From positions 744,001 to 808,000 of the forward strand of contig CP087208.1 of NCBI GenBank assembly GCA_020912385.1: 64,000 nucleotides of DNA. Reading direction: 5' to 3'. Source of the stretch: Neofusicoccum parvum. Taxonomy: Eukaryota; Ascomycota; Dothideomycetes; Botryosphaeriales; Botryosphaeriaceae. The translations under genes and the position numbers were made by a program. The notes under the pieces are model-generated. The model did no database searches. It saw nothing but the letters and a program-made list of their open reading frames with translations, and was not told the DNA's origin. This document shows positions 46,124 through 58,276 of this stretch, piece by piece; the first letter of the stretch is position 1; every line of letters starts with the position of its first letter.

Positions 46124-48978
46124 AGGGGGAAACTCCCGATACGTGTTCTACCGACGCTTCCGTTGATGGAGGGCCCACATCCGCCCCCTCAGGGCCCTCT
46201 CTTGTCCTCCCCCCACCTGCGTTTACCCCGTCCTCCGACGCTCCGCCGAAACGACTGAACGACCGATTCAACTCTCTGCACGGGCCGGTTCGGCATCGCC
46301 CCCTTCGCTGCCGATCATCGACGACGACAACGTCTCATCGCTCTCAACGAACCAAACGTATACTAATGTCTTGTTGCTGTTCTTGTCCTTGTTTGTTTTG
46401 CATCTCAATTGCTCAGTTCCAACGCTCATCATCGGGTCAAGACGCAGGCGCTCCGGCCGGTGGGAGAGGCTGCGAACGCTGTGTTTTCGAAGATACCCAC
46501 AAGTGTTTTCTCTCTGTCTCCTGCTCTCCTTCACGGTAACTGTTTTGCTACTCTGTTGTTTCTTTAACGAACTGCACAAATTTGTGTCCGGGCGAATAAA
46601 CGGCGTTTTCCATGTGTCTGATGGGTGAGAGGCATCAGAGCTTCTATCGTCGCCGTCATGTCGCCTGTGTTGCATTTGCTTTTTTTGTTGTTGTTATGTT
46701 TTTGCTGGGCTGGGTGGGTTATGGGATGGCGGGGTTCGGGTTTGTGCTTTTTGGCAATCTGCATACGCCGAGCTACGGGTGGTGGCGTGGCGTCTACGCA
46801 CTCGGTTCAGCGGCGGCGTTTATTGACTGGCTGGGGTGGGTTGGCTCTGGTTTCTTGTTATGTGTAGGCTTCGGAAAATTGAAGAAGTCGTTATTTTGAT
46901 GTGCGGACTCTGCTGTACGTGATTGATGTGTCTTATTTGGAGGAGTTTGTGGAGGTGGCGTGGAAGCTCCATCTCGGGTACGTGTTGAGTGTGCTAGAAT
47001 ACGCGTGTGTGCATTTGTGTAGAGATAGAATGCCTCCTTTCAGCTCTGGGGTATCATATATTCACAGCTTTGTGGCGGCCTCGCTAATGATACATGGTCA
47101 GGTTCCACGCTTAGTGGACACTGATTTCCTTCCATGGTCTTGAACGGCGCTCTTTGCGGAACCGAGTGCTCTCCCTTCCTACAGTATATCACCTCTCAAT
47201 ACCGCGCTACAGCACACAGAATAACGCTGAATCCGTACACCGCCCTCTCGTTTGTTCCCGAAGGTTCAGGATTTCGGGAGCGAAGCAAGACGGTCTTCTC
47301 CAGTTTTTCCAAATGATGGCGTATAGCATCAAATGCTTCTGCTTCTCTAGAACATGGTTTCAGGTAAAGATAGCCTTCATTGTAAGCCGCCGTCCTCTAA
47401 ACCCGCGGTTCTACCTTGGCTTACTGGCAAAGTATGTAGCGGATTCTCGCCCAGCCCGACGCAGTAACGTTAACGATGGTCGAGCACGCAGCACTATTCG
47501 GGGACTTCTCTACCGGTATTGAAGGAAGGCGTGCTATGGGAAAGTTTTACGACATCGATGCTTGCTCTTAAGCCGGCGGAGTAGACCTCTCCGGCAACAA
47601 GACGACGCATTTTGCCCCTTAGGTGAGCTTTGTTGGTTGAACATGTGCTCAGAAGGGAGTTTTGAAGGCAAATGACTGTCTGCTGGAAATTTTGTTGGAA
47701 AAATCACCTGAAGGCCTAGAGGCGACAATTGTAGCTTCATAAAGCCAACGATCCTTTAAGCTATATCGATGTCTCGACAGAATGTAAGTGCTTGTGACGT
47801 GCGGGTCCGCCTTACTTGTCCTCCATCCAAAAGAGAATATGATATTGCGTTTCCAGAACTTTCTTGCCTCCATGCTGCTTGATTGAACCGTGGCTTGCTT
47901 GCTATTAATTGTGGTGGAGGATTAACGAGCTACTCCCTCAGATGCATAAGAAGTTGGTGTTGCGTGTATTCAGCACTTGAAGGTGACGCTGAGGATCAAG
48001 ATAGTGACTACCTTCCAGTATGACGTCGTAATGCGTAATGATGATAATGATAGTAGGCGAAACATTTATTTTGACCCTGGCAGTTATGGTCTAACTCGAG
48101 GGGCCGCGAAGCCGTGTTTCCTTGATCCCCGTCTCGAACGCAGTACGAGCCTTCCACCTACCGCGAATATCCTCAATGATGCTGTAAGCCAGAACCGCAA
48201 CATGCATTTCTCCATAGTCTCACGCCGTTCCTAAAACCCATCATCATTGTCTCCTGCGTCCCGTGATACTATTTTCCGCCCCGTCCACAACCACTAGTAC
48301 CTGATCGGCTAGTTGACCAATCTCTCCAGCAAGCCCCCGGTGCGACTACAGGGCTCGATCTGCAAAGTAGAGCACGTGTTTGTGTGCGTTGGATCGAAGT
48401 CGCAAAGGACCCAAAAACTGTTGTCGAATACTCAGACGTCCAGGTAGCGACGTCCACCGCCTTTAAAAAGAACAGGCCCAAGCAAAGCACAGGTGGAGTC
48501 AGGAGGTCCCGCCATCTACCACAGGGGTTCCCTGTCGATCACCGATATATCGAAAGCCGGGCCAGCGACAGGCTGCACATGGCACCGCATGACCAGCGGT
48601 TGCCCCTCCCCCGCCGAACTTCCGCCGTCCCGTTCGATTAACTTTCCTCTGCAGATAAGGCCCGATGAAGCCTAGACCGCGCCGGTGCTGAAAACCGGTT
48701 CAACAGGAGGGGCAATACCATCATTTGGTTAGAGGAATGGTAGTTCCGTAGAAAGCTTGCTTCGCATGAAAATGTGGCTACTGCCATTGACTACCCAAGT
48801 GATGACCTAAAAATCTCTGGCGGCACACCGCGACGGGGTACTTTGGACAAACAAGAATGAGGAAAAAGAAGGGGGAAAATCCAGCGGCTCAGATACAAGC
48901 CCCTCACTGACGCTCACAGACTAAGGAATAAAAACCGAACGCCCAGGTCACCGAAGAAAGTCGCCTTGTCTATGTGGT
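46124..48978. other. 2.9 kb intergenic
   Basis: 46.1-46.9 kb is T-rich 3' flank of MAF1; a 95-codon ORF there (46612-46899) is hydrophobic only because of T-rich codons. 46.9-48.9 kb is AT-rich with short ORFs and no domain. No tRNA or rRNA signature was recognised. Confidence 0.4.
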
Positions 48979-50647
48979 CTATGAGTTCAAGCGTACGTAG
49001 TTACCTATCACACGTGTTAGCGAATACTTGCAAAGACGGAGTGTAGCACGAGAGATATAGTTTTTGATGTCGTGCACCAAATACCGAGACTTACCTGGAA
49101 ATTGTCCCTGCCGTCCGTTCACCTTTCCTGTCCACCATTCGTTCTCGTTCTGCGTCCTAGTGATAATCTCGATCTTATCACCAGTGGTGAAACTAAGATC
49201 TCCTTCTGCTTGCGCCTCGTAATCGTAGAGTGCTGTACATGTTTCTACGGCGGGAACGCCGCTGAAGCGTGCGGGTTTCGGCTTCGGCGGTGGAGGGGCA
49301 GCACCCTTTGCCTTGGCCGCAGCGCCCCAGTTGCTGCCAGTGCTAGCCGAACGCTTGATGTCGGTGCTGCCGGCGCTGAGGCTATTGGCGACGGTGGGCG
49401 AGGCCAGCGCACTGCTGTAGGGGGGCGGCGGCTGCGTGTCTGCGGAATCCATGGTGAGGCGGCGGCTGGGTGAGGATGTGTTGCCCTCGATGGCGAGCTG
49501 CTTCTGCTGGCCGTATTTGAGCGCTGCCGGACGTCTCACACCTCCCGTGGTCTTGAACTTCGTGATAGCAAGGGCTTCAGCCTGATCCTTGATGTCACCC
49601 CGCTTCTCCTCGTAACCAGCCTCGATGTCCAACTGAAGGTTGAAGTAGCCGATGTCCATGTTCTGCATCTTCTCGTGGAGGGTGTAAAAGACGTTGAGCT
49701 GCATGTAGTAGAATGACTGGAAGAGCGGTTTGATGAACTCGCGCTCCAGGGCGAAAAGCTTGGGTAGCTCGTCCTTCAGCAGGTCGTTGAAATAGTTGTA
49801 CTCCTGCGTGGCCAATTCCACGTCGTTCTCTGCCCTGTATAGCGCCTTCTCATCCTTGAGCGACCTGTCCTTCTTTTCCTGCAGCTTCTTGAGCGTAGCG
49901 CGGTGCCGATCGTAGTCTAGCTGCTTGTGATCTCTCTTGAGAGCGACCTTCCGGATCACCTTGACGATCTCCAGCAGCTCGTCTGCTGGCTTGATAACGC
50001 GTGACTCTATCATCTCCAGCTCTGGAGCGAGCTGCTCCTGAAGCTCCTTCACGATAGCCTCATATTCTTCGCAAGCGTTGATGCCTTCGGGGTTGCCTTC
50101 TGATATGAACGAGTCGGGGTCCGAGACGCGACCGGAGATGGGCTTGTAAATTTCTTGGATGGCCTTGGAGAATTCGATCTGGTGGGTCAACATGCCTGCG
50201 GGTGGAAGTCAGTGATGCGCTCGGCCCTGCAGACGGCAGAATGCGTACCATTGATGGCGTCGAAGTACCTGCGCTAGTCAGTATAACGCTGGCGCAAACA
50301 AGAGGGGCAGCATTACTTCTTGGACTCATCGTGGAGCTTCTTTGTCTCCTTCTCCAGCTCCTGGAACCGTCGTTCGGCGTCGACATACACGGCGTCTTTG
50401 GAGATTTCGCCCTGCGCAGCGGAGCCCCTCGGTCAGCTAGGCGCGGGCCAGGAATGCGCGCGGCTCCTTGCGGCAGGGCGCAAGGGCGGCAGCGCAGGCA
50501 GGCTGGGGACTCACGATATTGAATCTCTGCTTGACGGTTTGCGGGGCCTAGAGAACAAGAGCATGTCAGGCACCGATCTTCAGTCGCAGGGCGCTGGCTG
50601 AGAGAGCTTACGCGCGTGATGCCCTTGGTAAAGCCCTTCCAACTCAT
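48979..50647 (-). CDS. RVS167: RVS167-like BAR-SH3 protein (amphiphysin family)
   Basis: A 436-residue membrane-curving protein for endocytosis and actin patches. Six exons: 50647-50612, 50547-50515, 50411-50317, 50267-50248 (20 nt), 50195-49095 and 49004-48979. The N-terminus [20 protein letters not shown] is the amphipathic helix before the BAR domain (residues about 20-240, for example [20 protein letters not shown] and [20 protein letters not shown]). A Pro/Ser/Ala-rich linker with [11 protein letters not shown] leads to the SH3 domain, [40 protein letters not shown], whose last strand is coded by a 26-nt final exon. It is divergent from NFS1. Confidence 0.95.
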
Positions 50648-51265
50648 GGGTGCGGCGGGGATTGGTGCGGGCGAGAGTGCGATAAGAAGCAGTCGCAGGC
50701 GGATTTACGAGAGGCAGAAGAGCGTCGGGGCGCGGGGGGCGTTGCGTTTGGTGTTTTAACGTTCGCGGACAGACGACGGCGGCGGCAGGGTTAAGAGGCC
50801 CAAAGACCGATCCGATGACGAAGGCGGCCGGTGGCTCGGGCGCGCCAAGCGGGACTGGGTTGCGGCTGTGTTGATGATGTCGCTCCCAGTGCAAATCCGG
50901 AGAGCTGAGCTGGCCACTCAGCAGGCAGCAGGCAGCAGGAACGGGCAGCGGGCGCACAGCGGCTGAGGGAGGCCTGAGGACGCGCAGCAGAGCGGAGGGC
51001 ACTGCCAGGCCGTGGAAGGCGCGCGAACAATGCCCTTCGGATTCGACCACTCCCGCCGTCCGCGAAAGCGAGTGCGCGCCGAAGTGGGCTTGCCCTCGCC
51101 TTGGCGCTTCCCATTCGGAAGAGCCGGCAAGGGCGTGTGCAGCCATCCACGCACGTGACTCTGTGCGTGCCGTGCATCACCACTTATCTGATTGTGGGTT
51201 TTGCCGCCTGCTCTTATTGCGCTCCGCCCTCTCCGACCCATCAAAACTTCTCCCACTCTTTCAAA
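50648..51265. promoter_or_regulatory. Divergent promoter of RVS167 and NFS1
   Basis: 618 bp, GC-rich in the centre, with pyrimidine-rich leaders on both outgoing strands. No TATA box seen. The ORFs inside are antisense or upstream overlaps. Confidence 0.45.
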
Positions 51266-53002
51266 ATGTCGACTCTCGCACCCCGCGCTGCGAGGCAGGC
51301 CCTCTCGCTTGGCGCCCGGCGCACCCAACACGCCCTGCCGCGCGCGTCGCTGCGTGCGACCGCCCTGCCACCCCGCCGCAGCTATGTCTCCGAGACGAAG
51401 CCGCAGAATGCCACCGTCAACGTCGATGCCGCCATCAAGGCTGCGCAGAAGAACTTCGTGAGCGAGAGCGGCTTGCAGCCGAAGGATGCCACGATGCCGA
51501 CCACCGCGATGGGCGCCGATGCGATGATGAGCCCGCAAGCCGGGATCCTCAAGCAGGCCACCGTCATGGACGCCGGCACTCGCCCCATCTACCTCGACAT
51601 GCAGGCCACCACGCCAATGGACCCGCGCGTCCTCGATGCCATGCTCCCCTTTTACACTGGTCTGTACGGCAACCCGCACTCGCGGACACACGCCTACGGA
51701 TGGGAGACGGAGAAGGCAGTCGAGCAGGCGAGAGCTCATATTGCCGATCTCATCGGCGCCGACCCCAAGGAGATCATCTTCACCAGCGGAGCCACTGAGA
51801 GCAACAACATGAGCATCAAGGGCGTCGCGCGCTTCTTGAAGAAGGGAGGCAAGAAGAGGCACATCATCACCTGCCAGACCGAGCACAAGTGTGTCCTTGA
51901 CAGCTGTCGCCACCTGCAGGAAGAGGGCTTCGACGTCACCTATCTTCCGGTTCAGCCCAATGGCCTGGTCAGCATGGAGGCTTTGGAGAAGGCCATCAGG
52001 CCCGACACCATGCTTGTCAGCATCATGACCGTGAACAACGAGATTGGTGTCGTCCAGCCCATTGACGAGATCGGAAAGCTGTGCCGTTCGAAGAAGATTT
52101 TCTTCCACACTGATGCCGCTCAGGCTGTTGGCAAGATTCCTCTGGATGTCAACAAGTCGAATATCGACCTCATGTCCATCTCTGGTCATAAGATCTATGG
52201 TCCCAAGGGCATCGGAGCTTGCTATGTCCGGAGACGGCCTAGGGTCAGGCTCGACCCCATCATCACCGGTGGTGGTCAGGAGCGTGGGTTGAGGAGCGGC
52301 ACGCTCGCTCCCCCGCTCGCCATTGGGTTTGGTGAGGCCGCGCGGCTTTGCAAGGAAGAAATGGAGGTAAGAACACTCCTTCTGCAACAATGTTTTGTCC
52401 TCATATGATTATTTGCTCTTATACATGCATGGCTTTCTGAAGCCTTTCGGGGGTGTCTACGGTGCTTGCATCGTACCTCGAGTGCAGTGTTGATTTACAG
52501 CAGGGGTTATGACTCTGGAAAACACTCATATTGTTCTTTCTGTTCTTCTCTAGAGGACAATTGCTGACTTTGGCAATAGTATGACACCAAGCGCGTCACC
52601 GCGCTCTCCAATAAACTCAAGAATGGTCTCCTCTCCATGGAGCACACCACCTTGAACGGTGACCCCACGCGTCACTATCCCGGCTGCGTCAACATTTCCT
52701 TTGCATACGTCGAGGGCGAGTCTCTCCTGATGGCCCTGAAGGATATCGCTCTTTCGTCTGGTAGTGCCTGTACCTCGGCATCGCTTGAGCCCAGCTACGT
52801 TCTGAGGGCCCTCGGTAGCAGTGACGAGAGTGCCCACAGCAGTATTCGTTTCGGCATTGGCCGTTTCACCACTGAAGGTGAAATTGACTACGTCCTGCAG
52901 GCGGTCAGGGACCGCGTCAGCTTCCTCAGAGAGCTCAGCCCTCTCTGGGAGCTTGTCCAGGAGGGAATTGACCTCGACACGATTGAGTGGAGCCAGCACT
53001 AA
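51266..53002 (+). CDS. NFS1: Mitochondrial cysteine desulfurase NFS1
   Basis: A 507-residue PLP enzyme that takes sulfur from cysteine for Fe-S cluster assembly and tRNA thiolation. Exons are 51266-52366 and 52580-53002 (213-nt intron). The N-terminal 45 residues are Arg/Ala/Ser-rich without acidic residues, a mitochondrial presequence. Landmarks are [60 protein letters not shown], the PLP Lys near residue 308 in [31 protein letters not shown], and the catalytic loop Cys near residue 430 in [16 protein letters not shown]. The end LDTIEWSQH is family-typical. All catalytic residues are intact. A 490-codon antisense ORF over it is a compositional shadow. Confidence 0.97.
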
Positions 53003-53381
53003 TTTTTGTAAACATGCGAGTGAGGGATAATGCAGCGATTCATGATGCGGCGTTTCGGACGGACATATGGGCGGTTGTACTGTCGTTAAGGGACGGGCAG
53101 TGATGTACTATAGGCAGCTACGGGAGGGCTTGATATCCTTAGGAATATACGGATGTTTTGGCGTGTACAGACCGAAAACACGGGTGTGGGACAATAGCAG
53201 TGTTTTATCCAGCTTGGACGGGCAACGATTCGTGACCGATTGGCGGGGTGGCTGACGGGGTGGTTGATGGATCGTGGGGCCATGGCGGAGCTTGGCCGCG
53301 GCATTTCCTCATTGGTGGGTGGGATGAGGTGGGCATCCATGCGCAGACTGACGTCTCGACCCGGCACCACCACCCACCAAC
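53003..53381. other. Intergenic: NFS1 3' flank and VPS23 promoter
   Basis: 379 bp with no ORF of note. G-rich near 53230-53300 (GGCGGGGTGGCTGACGGGGTGG). Confidence 0.4.
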
Positions 53382-55453
53382 ATGCCGCCGGTCAACGACC
53401 GCATCTTGAACTGGCTGTACAGCGTTCTAACAAATGTAACGCATGCCGCCCCGCCCTCCTGTAGCTTTTCTCTGATCCTCCGCGCGCACAGGAATACGTC
53501 GACGTAAACCGCACCTACAACGACGCCGCCGAAGCTCTCGGGCAGTACCCGTCGCTGTCTCCCCGGACAGAAGTCTACAGTACGCGTCGCTCCCGCTTCA
53601 CCCGTCGCCCCCGACTCCGAAACAAGCTCCTCCTTGGCTCCGCATCCTACCGTCAAACGGTGTCCAATCGCTAATCTCCGTGTCATCGCGTCGCAGCCTA
53701 CGAAAATGGAATCCCCGCCCTCCTGCTCCTCTTCAACGGCACCCTACCCGTACAGTTTCGCGGCGCCGTATACAGATTCCCGATAGCGCTATGGGTGCCA
53801 CACGAATACCCGCGCGAGCCTCCGATCGTCTACGTCACGCCAACGCAGGATATGCTTGTTCGGCCCGGGCAACACGTTAGCGGTGATGGGAGAGTGTATC
53901 ATCCATACTTGAGCGGGTGGGCGAGTTATTGGGATGTGAGTACCACAGACTGGGACACCTTCTAGAAGCGGGAGGCTATTGCTACGAGGCGAGAGGGCCA
54001 CGCTGGAGCTCGGGAGAGCTTGACGTTGCGTTTTGAAAGCTTGGCGCTGGTACCTTGCTGTGGCGCATGCTGACTTTGGGCGCAGAAATCCTCCATCTCA
54101 GACTTCCTCACCGTCCTTCGTGGTGTCTTCGCTAAAGAGCCACCGGTCGTTGCGAGGCAAGACCAATTCAGCTCTCCTCAGCCTACAGCAAGCCCCGCGC
54201 CGCCGCCGGTTCCTCCAACACCAGAAGAATGGAGGCGACAGATGCAGCCGCAGCATACGGCATCTCCAGCTCCTGTTCCCGACCAGAGACCTGCTCCTCC
54301 TCCAAAGCCACCGAAGGATACCGGTGTAGTGAATGGTGGTCCACCTCCTAATGGATATGGACAACAGCAACAGCAAGCAGGACCCCCTCTACCGCCTCAT
54401 CCACCCAGTGTGGGCCAAGCTGGTGGACACCCCAGCTATGGCAGACCTCAGATGCCGCCGCAACGACAGTCTAGCCTGACAGATCGCCCGCTTCCGCCAA
54501 CACCACAGGATGCAGGTGCTCAGCCGCCACGCCCGTTTCAACCCCAGCAATTAGGACGTAGCAGCCCAGTCAGTCCTATAACTCCTGGCGGGCAACCAGG
54601 GGCACCGCCTCCGTCCAGATACCAGCAGCCGCCGCCCCTGCCACCTCAGCAAGCGCCCAGCTATCAAGCCCCTCCCGGGCCACCCAATTACGCCAGCGGT
54701 CCTCCGCCTCCCAACCAATACCCGCCTTCGACATATCCCCAGCAAGCACTCCAACAACAGCAGCCACCTTACATGCCCACACCCCCTGCCGCACCACAAT
54801 ACCAACACCCCCCACCCACTCAACCCAAACCTGCCCCGCAACCCATCCCAGACCTCCTCACCTCCGAACTCGACGTCACCCTCCCCTCGCAGACCTCCAC
54901 CATCCCCCTCCCCGTCCCGCCCGTCCCGCCCAACCCCCAAAAAGACGCCCTCCTCTCCGCCCTCTCGCACTCACTCGTCTCCCTCACCACCCAAACCGTC
55001 CAATCCAACACCACCGCCGTCCAGCCGCTCCGCGCCCAGGGCGTCGCCCTGCGCGGAGCCCACGCGCGCCTGCAGCAGGAGCTCGAGCAGCTGCAGCAGC
55101 TCGACGCGGCGCTGGCGTCCAACGAGCGCGTGCTGGGCGAGGCCATGCGCGAGGCGGATCGCGTCATGGACGACGCGCGCGCGAGGGTCGTGCCCGACGT
55201 GGACGAGACGCTGGTCGCGCCGACGGTCGTCGGGGGCCAGCTGTGGGGGCTGGTCGCCGAGGAGCGGGGGTTAGAGGAGGCGATTTTCTTGCTAGGGAGG
55301 GGCTTGGATCGGGGGAGGGTGGGGGCGGAGGTGTTTGTCAAGCAGACGAGGGGGTTGGCGAGGGAGCAGTTTTTGAAGAAGGCGCTGATCAAGAAGATTG
55401 CGAAGGGGATGGCGCTGGATGAGAATGTGGAGTATGGGCTTAGGGGGTATTAG
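53382..55453 (+). CDS. VPS23: ESCRT-I subunit VPS23/TSG101 (UEV and steadiness box)
   Basis: A 582-residue endosomal sorting protein that binds ubiquitinated cargo. Exons are 53382-53435, 53492-53579, 53697-53935 and 54086-55453. The N-terminal UEV domain (residues 1-150) shows LNWLYSVLTNEYVDVNRTYND, NGIPALLLLFNGTLPVQFRG, FPIALWVPHEYPREPPIVYV and GDGRVYHPYLSGWASYWD; as in other UEVs the E2 catalytic Cys is absent. A long Pro/Gln-rich stretch (about 190-380) is followed by a coiled coil (LRGAHARLQQELEQLQQLDA) and the C-terminal steadiness box (AREQFLKKALIKKIAKGMAL). From 54.8 kb the sense strand runs C-rich, then GC-rich, then G-rich. It is convergent with gamma-tubulin. Confidence 0.95.
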
Positions 55454-55934
55454 ATGTGTGTGTGGAAGAGGCTGGAGGGAGATTGAGATGTCAATATCTC
55501 TACAAGGGAAAGTCAAGCGGTTTGAATTCGTGGATGAACTTCGCCGGGAGATAGCAGCCCGAGGACAAAAAATGAACGGATTTCAATGTCATCATGGAAG
55601 AGCCCAAAACGTCTCGAGTATTCTCATCCTTTGTCGTGCTATTTTCGCTTGTGGCTTCGTTCTTCAATCGAGCCTGCCGAAAAGTAGTGTTTATATCAAG
55701 AAAAGTGAACAGAAAAAGCGGTATCATGCCCCCCCAATCTTTGCCTCCCTTTGCTCGCATGCTGGGACTTTCCTCTCCCTGCTCACCAAAACTAAAGAAG
55801 AAGGAAACTGGTCTGTTCCGATATTCCTTTCCGTCATAAGAGAAACGCCGAGCACCATGCAAATCACGTCACACACGTTAATTTTCCACCCACGCGCACA
55901 CACGACCACCCATCATCACCTCTTCCAAGCCCTC
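55454..55934. other. Convergent 3' flanks of VPS23 and gamma-tubulin
   Basis: 481 bp without a supported gene. Long ORFs that cross it on the plus strand run antisense through gamma-tubulin. Confidence 0.45.
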
Positions 55935-57629
55935 TTACGGACCCACCCTCGCGTCCCCCGCCTCCCCACCCTCCTTGCCGCCGCCGCTCTCCTTACTCAG
56001 GTAATCGGCCTTCTCCGCGTCCTCGTACTCGGCGATCAGGTCCTGGACGACGGCCTTTGCCTCGTCGAACTCGGTCAGGCCGTCGGCGAAGGGGGCCTCG
56101 CGCTTGTACTGCTCGAGGAAAGCGTTGCGCTTGCGCAGGCGGTCGTACTGGAAGACGATGCGCTTGAACAGGGTGGCGACGCCCGTGTGGTTGGCCAGCA
56201 TGAGGCCCGAGACGCGGTGCGAGGACTGCACGTACGGCGACTTGCGCGTCAGCGCCACCTGGATCGAGGCCGGCCCCCACGGGATGAAGGTCGCGAGGTG
56301 GCGCTCGCGGATGCGCAGCAGCGACTTGTGCACGTCCGTCGGGTCGGCCTCGCCTTGGATGATGTTGAGGATGGAGATGTAGCAGGATGTCTTGGACGGG
56401 TTGGTCGACACCATGCGGTTCTTGGGCTGGAGGAGGCGCCGCATCACCTCCAGGACGGTCGTTTTGCGGACGGTTTTGGCCTGCTCGACTTGGTCGCCGG
56501 TGAAGGGCGTGTAGGAGGTCATGAGGAAGTGGCAGCGGGGCGTGGGGATGAGGGAGGCGACGATGCCGACGAGGTCGTTGTGCATGTAGCCCGGGTAGCG
56601 GAGCGTCGTGGTGCTGGCGGACATGACGGTCGAGACGAGCTGGTTGGTCTGCTGGAAGGAGGGCTCTTGCACGTGCAGCGTGTTGGCGGCGATGCGGGAG
56701 AGCGCGCCGTTGTCGAGGACGACGACCGAGTCGGCGTTCTGTGTTAGGCGTCGCATGGACAGCAGGCTGTTGTACGGCTGCACGACGACGTCGCCGGCGT
56801 TTTGCGTGTCCGGGAATACAGAGTACGTCTGGATCAGCTTCTTGGGGAAGCGGTCGTTGAGCCGCTCCAGTAGGAAGGATCCCAGACCTGAACCAGTGCC
56901 GCCGGCGATCGAGTGTAGCAGCATGAAGCCTTCCAGAGAGTCACTGCCGTCGGCTTCGCGGTCGATCATGTCCATGACTTCTTCGTGTACCGACTCGCCC
57001 ATGGAGTAACCAGCTGCCCAGTTGTTGCCCGCGCCCGTGCCCTCCTTGTGTACGTAGAAGTTCTCCGGGTTGTAGATGTTCTTGTAGGAGCCGCTGAGGA
57101 TGCCGTTGATCACCTGTTGCGCGTGCGCGTGAGCATGTGTCGCTCCGGGGTGTAGATACTCTCTGTCTTAACGTACGCGAGGTTCCAGGTCGAGAAGGAT
57201 GGCACGCGGAATGTAGCGCGTGTCGTCGGACTGGGCGCGTCGTCAGTACTGCGGCCGTCCACGACGTCAATGGCGCTGGGAAGAGGCGCGTGCCTGGTAA
57301 AAGAAGACATCCTTCCTATCGCCGCCCTCTGTCGCGAAGTCCTCGAGGTTGCCGTCTTGATTGATTCCATGCTCCTGGCACAACTGTTGCCAAAACTGGC
57401 TTCCGACTGCTCGTACATTAGCACTCACGTATGCGCCGGCGGACAGCTGTTTGCCATAGGTGCGGAGCTTGTGCAGGGCGGCGGAGAGCTGCGGGGAGGT
57501 GGACGGCGGAGGGAAGAGACGCACCGCTGTTGCCGCACTGGCCGGCCTGGATGGTTATGATTTCTCTGTCGCAGCATCAGCGCACAGCTCGGGTGGCAGC
57601 GGGGCAGTGGGGCATGCGAACCTGGGCAT
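55935..57629 (-). CDS. mipA: Gamma-tubulin
   Basis: A 464-residue GTP-binding protein that nucleates microtubules at spindle pole bodies. Five exons: 57629-57622 (8 nt, ATGCCCAG), 57565-57525 (41 nt), 57406-57294, 57230-57177 and 57113-55935. The joined start is [20 protein letters not shown]. Other landmarks are [16 protein letters not shown], the GTPase loop [50 protein letters not shown] and [20 protein letters not shown], all gamma-type rather than alpha or beta. Intron 3 (57231-57293) must use a GC donor (CAG|GCACGC) because reading on meets a stop and no GT donor fits. Intron 1 uses the weak donor GTTCGC. The C-terminus is acidic, Gly-rich and variable. Confidence 0.95.
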
Positions 57630-58276
57630 GGTGTGGTGTGGAGAGGTTGTGTGAGTTGGACGTCGCGAGAGACGCGTTGCGGGCACAAACTCGCGTTGCT
57701 CGCGGCCAAAGCGCAGCTCTGCCCAACACCCTCCCCCCACGTCACTCCCGCCCAGTCACGCCGCCGCCGCCCACCTGCTGCGCCCTGATCATCAACAACA
57801 ACCTAAATCGTGCGCAGAAGGACGACACACGGCAAGTGCGGTCTTGAAAACTATCGCGCCAGGGACGATGGCTCCTCCCCAGCGTTGATCGCGTTGATCT
57901 CTCGCCAGTGCTCCACCGGCGCTGTCTTTGCCATTGGATCACAAGGATTGAGACACGCTCGCTAATCTCACAGTACACGCGCCAGATCGCAACCTCGTAT
58001 CCATGGCAGCTGTTGATGGCTGACATCGCTGTGACAAAGCTCATCATATGGGCCTAAGAATAGCTGGTGGCGTCCAAGCTTGCCGTTTTCGAACGCTGTT
58101 TGCCGGCGCGAAGGAGTCACAATCGTGAGCCCGAGGCACTCCAGGTACCAGCTTGCCCCCGAGGCATTTCTATAAAGGCTTTCCTGCGGCACAAACGGTA
58201 ATCTAGTTCCATCCCAACCCTCCTCTACCTCGTCGCATGATCGTCCTCTCGTTTCTTGTCTCTCGTTAAAGCCACC
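57630..58276. promoter_or_regulatory. Divergent promoter of gamma-tubulin and the unknown membrane protein
   Basis: 647 bp. A CTATAAAGG (about 58170-58178) stands roughly 100 bp upstream of the ATG at 58277 and is a plausible TATA box for that gene. Confidence 0.45.

Noticed and set aside
46612..46899. 95-codon hydrophobic ORF after MAF1
   Set aside because: T-rich 3' flank gives Phe/Val/Leu/Gly codons by chance; start context is poor.
50918..52390. 490-codon minus-strand ORF opposite NFS1
   Set aside because: It is fully antisense to a perfect NFS1 and arises because C/G-ended codons leave few stops on the other strand; no domain is visible.
55398..56747. 449-codon plus-strand ORF across the VPS23 end and gamma-tubulin
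   Set aside because: Antisense to gamma-tubulin; composition is a mirror of its codon use.
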